64,000 nt of DNA from assembly GCA_029580855.1 (NCBI GenBank), contig JAKPQH010000137.1:103403-167402 (forward strand). Reading direction: 5' to 3'. The notes under the pieces are model-generated. The model ran no database searches, was not told the origin of the DNA, and saw nothing but the letters and a program-made list of their open reading frames with translations. Both the position numbers and the translations under genes were made by a program. This DNA comes from a bacterium (lineage in GTDB: Bacteria > Methylomirabilota > Methylomirabilia > Methylomirabilales > 2-02-FULL-66-22). Within the stretch, counting starts at the first letter, position 1, and the number at the start of each line of letters is the position of its first letter. Of the stretch, positions 55,857 to 63,630 are shown piece by piece.

Positions 55857-56825
55857 TCAGCGCGAAATCGGATGCAGGTCCGGCCGGCACGTCGCGCACG
55901 GCGCAAACCCCGCAGCCTCGGCGTGCTGGCGGGCACCGAAGCGTATGAGGGGTGCGGGGGGCCGCGTATCCAGCGACGGGCACGTCGGCACACAGTACTC
56001 GCGGTCGCCGGGATAGAGGACGTACATGGCTTGGGCGCGGATGGCCGGCCCGTCGCCCGCTTTGGTGGTGGGCACTCCTTCGATCGCCAGGAGTCGCTCC
56101 TTGAGCCCGAGCTTGCTTCCCGCGTAGCCGGTGAGAGTCCCGGCGGCGCCGATGACGCGGTGGCAGGGAATCACGATAGGCAGCGGGTTCCAGCGCAGGG
56201 CCTGCGCCACCGCCCGCGGCGCCGAATCCCGACCGATGTCGTGGGCAAGCCCGCCGTACGAGACCACGGCCCCGTACGGAATGGCCGCCGTGGCCTGGAG
56301 GACCGCCCGCTGGAAAGCGCTGCGGGTCAGGCGCAGGTCCAGCGGCCAATCGAGCCGATGGCGGCGGCCGCAAAGATATTCCATCAGATCCCGGTAGGCT
56401 GCCTCCAATTCCTCGCCGCCTTCCGCAGTCTCCACGCCCGGCTCGTTCGCCAGCCGAGACGATCTGAGGCTCGTCGCCCGGTCCAGGTACTCGACCAGCG
56501 AGACCCCCAGCTCGGAGCGCGCGATCAGGATGTTCCCCAGCGGGGAAGGAAACACGCGGTACGTCAGCAACCGCTGTCGCAGATCCGCCAGCTTCGACTC
56601 CAGGCGCAAGCGTGCCTGCGCCGCTTGCCCGGCCGGCTGGGGCTCGGCGCGCAGCGCCGCCACCGCCCCATCCAGCGCGCGGTAGCCCTGTAGCTCCCGC
56701 CGGCAGGCGCCGCAATCGGCCACGTGCCGCTCCACGCGCTCTACGGCGCCGGGCGACGCCTCGCCGATGGCCGCCGCCAAGAGGTCGTCCGCAATCCGGA
56801 CGCATACCGCCGGCTTGTCACTCAT
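55857..56825 (-). CDS. Zinc anti-sigma - O6-alkylguanine-DNA methyltransferase - Ada Cys4 fusion
   Basis: A 322-residue three-part protein. Residues 1-60 are a zinc anti-sigma (ZAS/zf-HC2) domain with C8 and the H-x3-C-x2-C motif (H34, C38, C41). Residues 88-252 are an O6-alkylguanine-DNA methyltransferase (Ogt/MGMT) with SAFQRAVLQATAAIPYGAVV, SYGGLAHDIGRDSAPRAVAQ and active-site IPCHRVIGA (C221). Residues 268-318 match the Ada methylphosphotriester zinc domain, YCVPTCPSL...GFAPCATCRPD, with all four cysteines (C278, C282, C310, C313) kept. There is no AraC helix-turn-helix. The start overlaps the ECF sigma gene as ATGA. I infer an alkylation-sensing anti-sigma factor. Confidence 0.85.
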   Translation of the reverse strand: MSDKPAVCVRIADDLLAAAIGEASPGAVERVERHVADCGACRRELQGYRALDGAVAALRAEPQPAGQAAQARLRLESKLADLRQRLLTYRVFPSPLGNILIARSELGVSLVEYLDRATSLRSSRLANEPGVETAEGGEELEAAYRDLMEYLCGRRHRLDWPLDLRLTRSAFQRAVLQATAAIPYGAVVSYGGLAHDIGRDSAPRAVAQALRWNPLPIVIPCHRVIGAAGTLTGYAGSKLGLKERLLAIEGVPTTKAGDGPAIRAQAMYVLYPGDREYCVPTCPSLDTRPPAPLIRFGARQHAEAAGFAPCATCRPDLHPISR

Positions 56826-57355
56826 TGCGCTGGTCCCCCTGGGAGAAGCCCGTACCCATCCAACCCCTGACGGATCTTGCGGAGCGCCTGGAAAACGTGG
56901 GCGCGCGCGCTGTCGGCGGAGCAGCCCAGATTCTTGCCGATGGCTGCGTAGTCCAGGCCGTGGATCTTCCGTTGCGTGAACGCCAGGCGTTGTTTGAACG
57001 GAAGGCGCTGGACGATTCCATCCACCAGGCCGCCTGCCTCGCGTGAAAGCAGCTCCGCCTCCTGCGTGGTGCCCGTGGCTGCGCGCGCGTCGTCCTGCAC
57101 CGCTCCATAGGCTCGCCGGCGCCGCGTCTCGGAGCGGAAATGGTTTTTGGCCAGGTTGGTGGCGATGGCGAACAACCAGGCTCGGACGTTGGCATCCTTC
57201 GGCAGCGTCGCGTACGCTCGGAAAGCCCGGAGGAACGTCTCCTGGGAGAGGTCCTCGGCATCGCCAACCGACCCGATTGCCCGCCGAAGATACCGGAAGA
57301 TCTCTTCGTGGTGCACCGTCACCACGGCGTCGAAGTCTTCCCGGCTCATCACCAT
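56822..57355 (-). CDS. ECF-type RNA polymerase sigma factor
   Basis: A 177-residue sigma-70-family ECF factor. Region 2: VVTVHHEEIFRYLRRAIGSV, DAEDLSQETFLRAF, VRAWLFAIATNLAKNHFRSE. Region 4: RLPFKQRLAFTQRKIHGLDY, AAIGKNLGCSADSARAHVFQ. The stop overlaps the start of the anti-sigma/methyltransferase fusion, so they are made as a pair. A housekeeping-like promoter lies upstream and no clear ECF-type GGAAC motif is seen, so autoactivation is not evident from sequence. Confidence 0.94.
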   Translation of the reverse strand: MVMSREDFDAVVTVHHEEIFRYLRRAIGSVGDAEDLSQETFLRAFRAYATLPKDANVRAWLFAIATNLAKNHFRSETRRRRAYGAVQDDARAATGTTQEAELLSREAGGLVDGIVQRLPFKQRLAFTQRKIHGLDYAAIGKNLGCSADSARAHVFQALRKIRQGLDGYGLLPGGPAQ

Positions 57356-57450
57356 CTAAGACCCCGTCCCGTCCCCGCCGTGAAATGCCTTCTTCTGTTG
57401 CGGCCCCGCTCGTGTCTCCCGGCCCGCGGCGCCGACGCACACGCAAGCCC

Positions 57451-57478
57451 ATGATACAGCCTCAGCGCGATTTGTCAC
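57451..57478 (-). promoter_or_regulatory. Promoter of the ECF sigma operon
   Basis: Minus-strand GTGACA (57478-57473), 16 bases, then TATCAT (57456-57451), 95 bases before the sigma start. Confidence 0.5.
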
Positions 57479-57556
57479 TCCCCGCGGCGCCGACGCCCTG
57501 TCTCGCGGGGCGCCGCCAGGACCGCCCGCGCAATCGCCCGACGCCGAAAAATTCTG

Positions 57557-57584
57557 TTGACGTTTCGAGATCTGTCGGTAGGAT
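57557..57584 (+). promoter_or_regulatory. Promoter of small cysteine-rich protein
   Basis: TTGACG (57557-57562), 16 bases, TAGGAT (57579-57584). It diverges from the ECF sigma promoter about 80 bases away. Confidence 0.5.
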
Positions 57585-57691
57585 CGCGGCATGCGATGGG
57601 AATGTGGTCGCGCCCAGCGGTGCGACGCAGGGACGCGGGCGGCGGATGGCACGCGCTGCTCACCCAGAACGAGAGGAGGGTATCGTTCCAG

Positions 57692-57961
57692 ATGGCACGA
57701 TCGGCGAGTGTGCTGGCAAGTGCCCTGACGCCTCCGCCGCCCGGGGTCCTCCACGCTCGACGCGTGCCCTTCCAGCTTCCGCTTTTTGAGCTTCCGGTCC
57801 TGTGCTGCTCTTGTTTCCGCATGCAAAGGGCGAACGGTAAATGGAGCCGGCACCGGTTCCACGCCGGCGACTACCCGAAAACCGAGTTCTCCCACGGCAT
57901 CTGCCCGGCCTGTCTGAAGCGGCTCTACCCCGATCTTTTCAAAAGTCCGCCATCCGCCTGA
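57692..57961 (+). CDS. Small protein with a CxxC...GICPxC response-regulator-tail motif
   Basis: An 89-residue protein. After about 35 variable residues come LPVLCCSCFRMQRANGKWSR, then PKTEFSHGICPACLKRLYPD. The same pattern of a CxxC pair, an aromatic/charged loop and FSHG(I/L)CPxCxxxLYP ends many PAS or receiver-domain signalling proteins, where it is thought to bind a metal. Here it stands alone without any sensor domain. The ATG at 57692 follows GAGGAGGG. Function unknown; it is divergent from the ECF/anti-sigma pair. Confidence 0.7.
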   Translation: MARSASVLASALTPPPPGVLHARRVPFQLPLFELPVLCCSCFRMQRANGKWSRHRFHAGDYPKTEFSHGICPACLKRLYPDLFKSPPSA

Positions 57962-58019
57962 CGGCACCCCCAGGCTCGTTGTTCGGCGGCGCCGCCGCAC
58001 ACATCGGCCCAGACCCCCC

Positions 58020-58766
58020 TCAGCCCATGTAGAGACCCCCGTTGACGTCGATGGTGGCTCCGGTGACGAAGTTCCCGCCGCTCGACGCCAGGAACACCGC
58101 CGCTTCCGCCAGATCGTCGGGGCTGCCCAGTCTCTGGAGCGGAATGCTCTCCAGGGTCTCTTTCCACTGCTCCGGCGTTCGCCAGTACAGGATCTCGGTG
58201 TCGATCATGGCCGGTGAGATGGCGTTCACCCGAACATTGTGCGGGGCGAAGGCGCGGGCCAGGCATTTGGTGAGTCCCAGTACTCCCGCCTTCGACGCGC
58301 AATACGCCGGCCCGGAGAGGATCCCGGCCTGGCCGGCCGTCGAGGCGATGTTGATGATCCGGCCGCCGCCCTGGGCCACCATGGCTTCCGCCACGGCCTG
58401 ACAGCACAGGAAAACGCCCGTCAGGTTGATGGCCAGCACTCGATCCCACTCCGCCTCGCTGGTCTCCAGAAGCCCCTTGGGCAGGGTGATGCCCGCGTTG
58501 TTCACCAGGATGTCTACCCGACCGAACCCCGCCATCGCCGCCTGCACCATGGCGCGCACCTGCGCCGCATCCGAGACGTCGGCCCGCTGCAGGATCGCCC
58601 TCCGACCCAGCTTCTCGACCGCGGCGGACACTTCCGCGGCTCGTGCCTCCTGTGCCACGTAGTTGACAAGCACATCGGCCCCCTCGCGGGCGAAGGCCAG
58701 GGCGATCGCTCGCCCCAGCCCCCGAGAGGCCCCGGTGACGATGGCTGCTTTCCCTTCCAGTCGCAT
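58020..58766 (-). CDS. SDR oxidoreductase, FabG-like
   Basis: A 248-residue classical SDR: VTGASRGLGRAIALAFA, NNAG at residue 88, catalytic INIASTAGQAGI and YCASK (Tyr-x3-Lys), and the usual GATIDVNGG C-terminus. It could be a 3-oxoacyl-ACP reductase or a sugar/alcohol dehydrogenase; no acyl-carrier or fatty acid gene lies nearby. Start 58766 follows GGAGGT. A promoter lies about 200 bases upstream. Confidence 0.88.
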   Translation of the reverse strand: MRLEGKAAIVTGASRGLGRAIALAFAREGADVLVNYVAQEARAAEVSAAVEKLGRRAILQRADVSDAAQVRAMVQAAMAGFGRVDILVNNAGITLPKGLLETSEAEWDRVLAINLTGVFLCCQAVAEAMVAQGGGRIINIASTAGQAGILSGPAYCASKAGVLGLTKCLARAFAPHNVRVNAISPAMIDTEILYWRTPEQWKETLESIPLQRLGSPDDLAEAAVFLASSGGNFVTGATIDVNGGLYMG

Positions 58767-58972
58767 ACGCGCACCTCCGCCTTTATGGCACCGCCGGTGT
58801 GTCATCACCCGTGGCGCGCCACACGCTCTCGCATAGCAGGGAACAGGGGCACGTCGACTTGGCGCGTGGTGCGGTCGCAAGGGTCGCGGTTTTCCCAAAT
58901 TGAGAACGGCATCGTGTTTTCCGGAAACGTTCGGTTCGGGATTTCCGATGCGGGCGTTGCGGTTGTGTTCAC

Positions 58973-59009
58973 GCTATATCTGGTGACGGAAAAGAGTCAA
59001 GCGGAAAGG
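58973..59009 (-). promoter_or_regulatory. Promoter of SDR gene, CCTTTCCGCTTGAC type
   Basis: Minus-strand CCTTTCCGCTTGACT (59009-58995) has TTGACT as -35; TATAGC (58978-58973) follows after 16 bases. The 14-base CCTTTCCGCTTGAC recurs at 15018-15005 and 61885-61872. Confidence 0.55.
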
Positions 59010-59039
59010 CACGAGCACGGAGGTCAAAACGGCGGCCTG

Positions 59040-59462
59040 ACGGGCGGGCGAGGGGCCATCCACGGTCGAGGACATCGGGGAAGTTCCGGGGGGTGACGGT
59101 GGACATGCCGGCCTGCTCGCGCAGACCCAACAGGCGCAAGGCCCCGGAAACGATACGGCCCGCATGACCTTCGGTGGCCCGGCCGAAAACGGTGGGGTCG
59201 GCGGCGACCCCGCCGACTTCGCGCGGACTCGACGCCAGATCGGCCTCGTCCGCCCCGAGTCGAACCAGCATCCGCCCCCTCCCCTGGCCAGGCGAATGAA
59301 GCGTCGCAGCTTGGAGGACGCGCGAAGCCGACGGAACTCCGCGTGCGGCGGCGGAGAGAGCGGCAAGACAAAACGCTGATCCTGGCATGCATAACCGATC
59401 TGATCGGCGATCCCACCGCGCCGGATCAATCTGCCGCCGAGCTGGTTGGTGTCGAGAACGGC
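59040..59462 (-). pseudogene. PIN-domain toxin remnant
   Basis: Frame one gives AVLDTNQLGGRLIRRGGIAD, FVLPLSPPPHAEFRRLRASS and SKLRRFIRLA. After a frameshift near 59270 the frame gives REVGGVAADPTVFGRATEGH, IVSGALRLLGLREQAG and STVTPRNFPDVLDRG. This is the full block order of a PIN-domain ribonuclease. The SGD acidic site now reads SGA. The gene is dead by frameshift and active-site loss. It follows a matching antitoxin remnant. Confidence 0.7.
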
Positions 59463-59469
59463 GCGAATC

Positions 59470-59616
59470 TCCTGTGGATCCGCGAAGCTCGGTATTGCCC
59501 GTATCGCTCCGTGGGCACCAGCACCGCCATCGCTCGCCCGCCACGCTCGACGACGATTTCGCCCCCCGGTAGCGCACCTCGTCGGGGAGTCGTCGCGGAG
59601 CGTCCCGGACCCTCAT
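59470..59616 (-). pseudogene. Phd-type antitoxin remnant
   Basis: MRVRDAPRRLPDEVRYRG is continued, in another frame, by EIVVERGGRAMAVLVPTERY. Together they match the DNA-binding half of a Phd/YefM-type antitoxin. The frame change falls in a GGGGCG run. It directly precedes the PIN remnant, as in a normal antitoxin-toxin pair. Confidence 0.6.
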
Positions 59617-59810
59617 CGCCGTAACCTTTTCAACCGTTCTCTTGTCCTCCCCGTACTTTGGAGATCCGCCGATTGCCATAAAACCCCGGAGGATCGCGGC
59701 CGGCATAGGACACCTTTTGGTTTCAATGAGTTGCAAAGGGAAGGGGCGGTGAGAGGCGCAAGCGATCCGGCGATGGTCATTCGGGAAATAAGACTGTCTG
59801 CCATTTTTGG

Positions 59811-60395
59811 TTACGGCCTCACCCCGTCTCTCGCAATTCGCCAGAGGTAGACGGTCCGCACCATCCCCGACTCGTCCAGCCGCTGGCGAACGACCTCCGG
59901 GCGCCAGTCGCCCATATCGAAATCATGTGACACGACACGGGCGCCGGGGCGCAACTGGGACCGGATGGCGGGCCGCAGCTTCAGGTTCGCGTCCCGGCCG
60001 AGATAGATCGTCACGACGGTCGCCGGGGACAGATCCACCGTCAGGACGTCCTGCTGGCGGAATTCCACCAGGTTCCCGACGCCGGCCCGGCGAGCGTTTT
60101 CGGTGGATTGGCGCACAAGCTCCCCGTCCAGCTCGAACCCGACGCCCCTGGCGCCGTACAGCGAGGCGGCCATGATGACTATCCGCCCGTCTCCGGAACC
60201 GAGATCGTAGACCGTGTCGTCCTTCCCGACCTTCGCCAGCCGGAGCATCTCCTCGACGATCATCTCCGGCGTGGCCACGTAGGGCGCCAGCGATGCCTCA
60301 TCGCGCGGCGCCGGACGCCCCGGCTCGCCGCATGCACCGCTCAGGGCGAGCGTCATCGCCGCCAGGAGCAACGCCCGGAGCCCGCGCGACCCCAT
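59811..60395 (-). CDS. Exported SAM-dependent methyltransferase-like protein
   Basis: A 194-residue class I methyltransferase: YDLGSGDGRIVIMAA (motif I), GVGFELDGELVRQSTENARR, and VVTIYLGRDANLKLRPAIRS. Unusually, it begins with a hydrophobic export signal (LLLAAMTLALSGACGEPG) with a lipobox-like Cys, so it would sit outside the inner membrane where S-adenosylmethionine is scarce. ATG 60395 lies eight bases after GAGAGG; an ATG three codons upstream is possible. The real reaction is unknown. Confidence 0.82.
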   Translation of the reverse strand: MGSRGLRALLLAAMTLALSGACGEPGRPAPRDEASLAPYVATPEMIVEEMLRLAKVGKDDTVYDLGSGDGRIVIMAASLYGARGVGFELDGELVRQSTENARRAGVGNLVEFRQQDVLTVDLSPATVVTIYLGRDANLKLRPAIRSQLRPGARVVSHDFDMGDWRPEVVRQRLDESGMVRTVYLWRIARDGVRP

Positions 60396-60514
60396 CGGTT
60401 TCATCCTCTCCAGCGCTTGCGACGACGCACCCGTGCCGACGGGAATTGGGCCCTCGCACCCGTCGAGCGGGTCATCCGGGATCCCGCCGGTGGCTGCCCG
60501 GCACCGGGTCCGCG

Positions 60515-61810
60515 CTAGCCGCGCGGGCGCATCACCACGTGCTCCAAGAGCAGGACCAGAAGGATCCCGAGAACCAAGCCGTTCCCTACGATGGTCCCAA
60601 GCCACGCCGGGAGCGCGGAGAAGAAGCCGGGGGGGACGGCCGCGACCAGCGTGCCCAGCAGGGCCGAAAGCCCCACCACCAGGTAATCCCTCCCGGCGAG
60701 CGCGCGCCCGCCCGGCGTCATGGCGTTGATGGCCGCGCCCACCTGAGAAGCCATGGCGACACACAGGGCCGCGCCCACCACAGGCGGCGGGATCACCGCC
60801 AGGAGAGCGCTCAGCGGTGTGACCAGGCCCGCCAGCATCAGAATCACGCCGCACACGGCCAGGGCATACCGGCTCGCCACCCGGGTTACCAGGATCACCC
60901 CCGGACTGGTCGAGTACCCCACCGTCCCCACGACGCCCAGACTGGACGCCGCCACACCGGCCGCGCCCGTGAGTGCGAGCCCCCGATCCACCCGTGTGCC
61001 GATCTCGGCGTGTCCCAGCACACCGGCCACCCCGTGGATGCTCCCCACGGCGTTCACCGCCACCGCCACATACGCCAGCGCGCTCGAGAGCATGGCCGAC
61101 GGCGAGAATCGCGGAATCCCCGGCCAGAGGTGGCCGGGCAGGACAAACCAGGGGGCTTCCCGCACCGGGGCCAGATCCAGGCGACCCCACAGCCAAAACC
61201 CCAGACTGCCCGCCAGGATACCGAGCACGATGGCCGTGGTCTGAAGGAAACCGCGGAGTCGGCTGGCCAGGAGCGTGATGAAAAGGATGAGGACCAGCGA
61301 AACGGCCAACACCGCCCCCTCACCGTCCGGACGAGCCGGCGAGACGCCGATCAGACGCGGCAGCAGGTAGGGGATCAGCGTGAGCGCGATGAGCAACAGG
61401 ATCACGCCCACGACGTTGGGCGTAAAGGCTCGACCGAGTCTGCCCATCCATCCCAGGGCGCCGATCGCAAACAGGACCAGGCCCCCGCAAAGAAAACCGC
61501 CCTGAATGACGCCCAGCCCCTGGGGCGCAAGCACCACGAAGGTGAGAAGCAGCGCCGTGGCAGGGCCTTCCTGAATGGGGTACCGGTGGCCCACCAGCGT
61601 CTGCAGGAGCGTGAAGCTCCCCGACAGGAGGAGCATTTTCTGGAAAAAGACGACCCGAGCCTCGCTGGAAAGCTGGAGCGCCTCGGCGGCAATCGAGGCC
61701 ACGATCGTCACGGAAGGGAACATGACCAGGGCCCACTGCAGGCCGTAGATCGCACCCCGCCAGAGGGGTGGCCGCTCATCGAGGCCGTAGAAGAAATCCT
61801 GCGTCGCCAT
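60515..61810 (-). CDS. Xanthine/uracil permease (NCS2 family)
   Basis: A 431-residue membrane permease with 12-14 helices, including QWALVMFPSVTIVASIAAEA, IQEGPATALLLTFVVLAPQG, LSSALAYVAVAVNAVGSIHG, GVVGTVGYSTSPGVILVTR and GAALCVAMASQVGAAINAMT. It belongs to the nucleobase:cation symporter-2 family, but the usual substrate-site EQ/NG motifs are weak, so the substrate may be a nucleobase or something else. A promoter of the CCTTTCCGCTTGAC type precedes it. Confidence 0.85.
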   Translation of the reverse strand: MATQDFFYGLDERPPLWRGAIYGLQWALVMFPSVTIVASIAAEALQLSSEARVVFFQKMLLLSGSFTLLQTLVGHRYPIQEGPATALLLTFVVLAPQGLGVIQGGFLCGGLVLFAIGALGWMGRLGRAFTPNVVGVILLLIALTLIPYLLPRLIGVSPARPDGEGAVLAVSLVLILFITLLASRLRGFLQTTAIVLGILAGSLGFWLWGRLDLAPVREAPWFVLPGHLWPGIPRFSPSAMLSSALAYVAVAVNAVGSIHGVAGVLGHAEIGTRVDRGLALTGAAGVAASSLGVVGTVGYSTSPGVILVTRVASRYALAVCGVILMLAGLVTPLSALLAVIPPPVVGAALCVAMASQVGAAINAMTPGGRALAGRDYLVVGLSALLGTLVAAVPPGFFSALPAWLGTIVGNGLVLGILLVLLLEHVVMRPRG

Positions 61811-62305
61811 GGAGGTGCTCCGTTTGGACCAGCGGCGCCGGTGGTGAACCTATCCCCGACGGAAGTCGGGAGTCAAGCGGAAAGGCCGCCGAGGCGCAGG
61901 GGCGGTCCGGCGCCGGTCCGGTGGAGACCGGGTCCGCGTGGCCGCGTGCGGCTCGCTCGCGGCACGGCTGATCCGCGGACCCCGAGGGCGCCGGGTGACG
62001 TGGCCTGCTCGCCCTGGCGGCATATCCCGGGGTTCCCGTTGCCTTTTCCCCCTCTCGCCTGTGCGGGCGGGCTTTCCTGCAGCGGGCCCGCCCGCACCGC
62101 GCGCTCCCCGGCGTCGGACCTCGATGACCGAACACAAGGCACGGTCAGCCCGTACAGGCCCGTCCGGTGGTGTTCAGGCACTATCTGCTTGCGGCGGGCA
62201 AATTGGTCCGCTAGGCTGCCGCCAGTCGGGGGAGCCGGCCGCGTGTGGCGGGAGCGGCCGGCTCGAAATAGCACGGTCCGAGACACCCGGAGGCGCGCCG
62301 TCGAC
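61811..62305. other. Divergent intergenic region between permease and GGDEF gene
   Basis: Apart from the permease promoter this 500-base G+C-rich region holds no recognised gene or repeat. The promoter of the rightward GGDEF-like gene is not evident. Confidence 0.4.
61848..61885 (-). promoter_or_regulatory. Promoter of permease gene, CCTTTCCGCTTGAC type
   Basis: Minus-strand CCTTTCCGCTTGACT (61885-61871); a weak -10 (ATAGGT, 61853-61848) follows after 17 bases, 37 bases before the start. Confidence 0.5.
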
Positions 62306-63526
62306 ATGTCACGCGTGAGACGCGATCTGGCACTCATCCTTCCCGGCGGGTTCGTCGTGCTTTCCGCGCTGCTGCTGTTCCGCCCCGGCGTGGCACCCGA
62401 GGCGGTCCGGCCGTACATTCACGTCTGCGCCGTCGTGGTCTTGCTGCTGGGTGTGCTTCTCGGCTGGCACCATCGCCGAAGCGCCGTCGTCTTTGGCTTT
62501 GTGCTGTTGAGCGTCTCCGGAGCGGCCCTCTGGTGGCTCGCACGGCACGAGCTGGCCGCCGGAGCCGCCGGACGCGCCGTCATCGGGGTGCTGGCCGTGC
62601 TGCTCCCGCTGAATCTGGCCGCCTATTCCGCCCTCCCCGAGCTGGCCGTGACGACGACCCGTGCGCTCGTCCGGCTGCTCCCGATCCTGGCACAGCTCGC
62701 CGCCGGCGGCGTGATCGTGCGGGTGGGCGCGCCGGCACTCACGGAGTGGCTGGACCGCCGCTGGCTCGACGGACACTGGGCGGACTGGACCGCGGTCCCG
62801 CAGCTCGGTGTCGCCGCGTTCGCCGGAGCGATGCTCTTCGTGGCTTTCCGCTATCTCTCGCAGCGAGACCCGATCGCCGTCGGATTCCTGTGGGCGCTGT
62901 CCGCCGCGTTTCTGGCGCTGCACGGCATCGCGCGAGGCTGGGACCCCGTGGCGTTCATCGCCACCGGGGGATGGATACTCGTCGGATCGCTCCTGGAAGC
63001 CACCTGCCGCTGGGCCACGCACGACCGCGTGACCGAGCTCCCGGAACGAGACGCCCTGAACAAGCTCTTGCACCGTTTGAGCAGCCCGCACTTCCTGGCG
63101 CTCGTGCGCGTGGACCATTTCGCGCGCATCCGGAGTGTCTTTGGCCGAGAGGTGAGCGATCAGGTGCTGCGCATGGTGGCGGCGCAGCTCCAGCGGACCC
63201 CCGGCGAAATGGTGTTCCGCTACGGCAAGGACGAGTTCGCCGTCCTCTTCGAAGGCATGTCCGCCGCGCAGGCCGTCCCCCATCTGGAGCACGTGCGGCG
63301 CATGGTCGCATCCTACGGCTTCGTCGTCCGCGGGCCGGGGCGTCGGCGCAGCGAGCCCGCGGCGGCGGCACGGCCGGCCGGGCCTCGGGTGGTCTTGAAC
63401 GTCACCGTCAGCATCGGCGCCGCCCAGCGCGAAAGCCACAGGGTCCGACCCCGCCACGTCATCCGCGCGGCCCACGAAGCGCTTCGCCTTGCCATCGAGG
63501 GCGGCCGCAATCAAGTCATCGCCTGA
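62306..63526 (+). CDS. Membrane protein with degenerate GGDEF domain
   Basis: A 406-residue protein with seven or so membrane helices (residues 8-230) and a C-terminal GGDEF-like domain (about 245-405). The GG(D/E)EF signature reads GKDEF (307-311). The usual DxDxFKxxND stretch reads RVDHFARIRSVFG, so the metal and substrate sites are altered. It may bind rather than make c-di-GMP or GTP, or it may be inactive. A CGGAGG lies 12 bases before the ATG. Confidence 0.75.
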   Translation: MSRVRRDLALILPGGFVVLSALLLFRPGVAPEAVRPYIHVCAVVVLLLGVLLGWHHRRSAVVFGFVLLSVSGAALWWLARHELAAGAAGRAVIGVLAVLLPLNLAAYSALPELAVTTTRALVRLLPILAQLAAGGVIVRVGAPALTEWLDRRWLDGHWADWTAVPQLGVAAFAGAMLFVAFRYLSQRDPIAVGFLWALSAAFLALHGIARGWDPVAFIATGGWILVGSLLEATCRWATHDRVTELPERDALNKLLHRLSSPHFLALVRVDHFARIRSVFGREVSDQVLRMVAAQLQRTPGEMVFRYGKDEFAVLFEGMSAAQAVPHLEHVRRMVASYGFVVRGPGRRRSEPAAAARPAGPRVVLNVTVSIGAAQRESHRVRPRHVIRAAHEALRLAIEGGRNQVIA

Positions 63527-63630
63527 TCTCCCCGCGCCGGACGGCCGACGGGTCGCCGTCCGGATACCTCCACCGGTCTCGCCGAGGACGGAGCACGACC
63601 CGTGCGGCGCTCTCGCAGGAGGCAAGAACG

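Noticed and set aside
60293..62305. N-terminal extension of the GGDEF gene to a 1077-residue frame
   Set aside because: It is antisense to the permease gene and has no motif. The ATG at 62306 begins the membrane domain.
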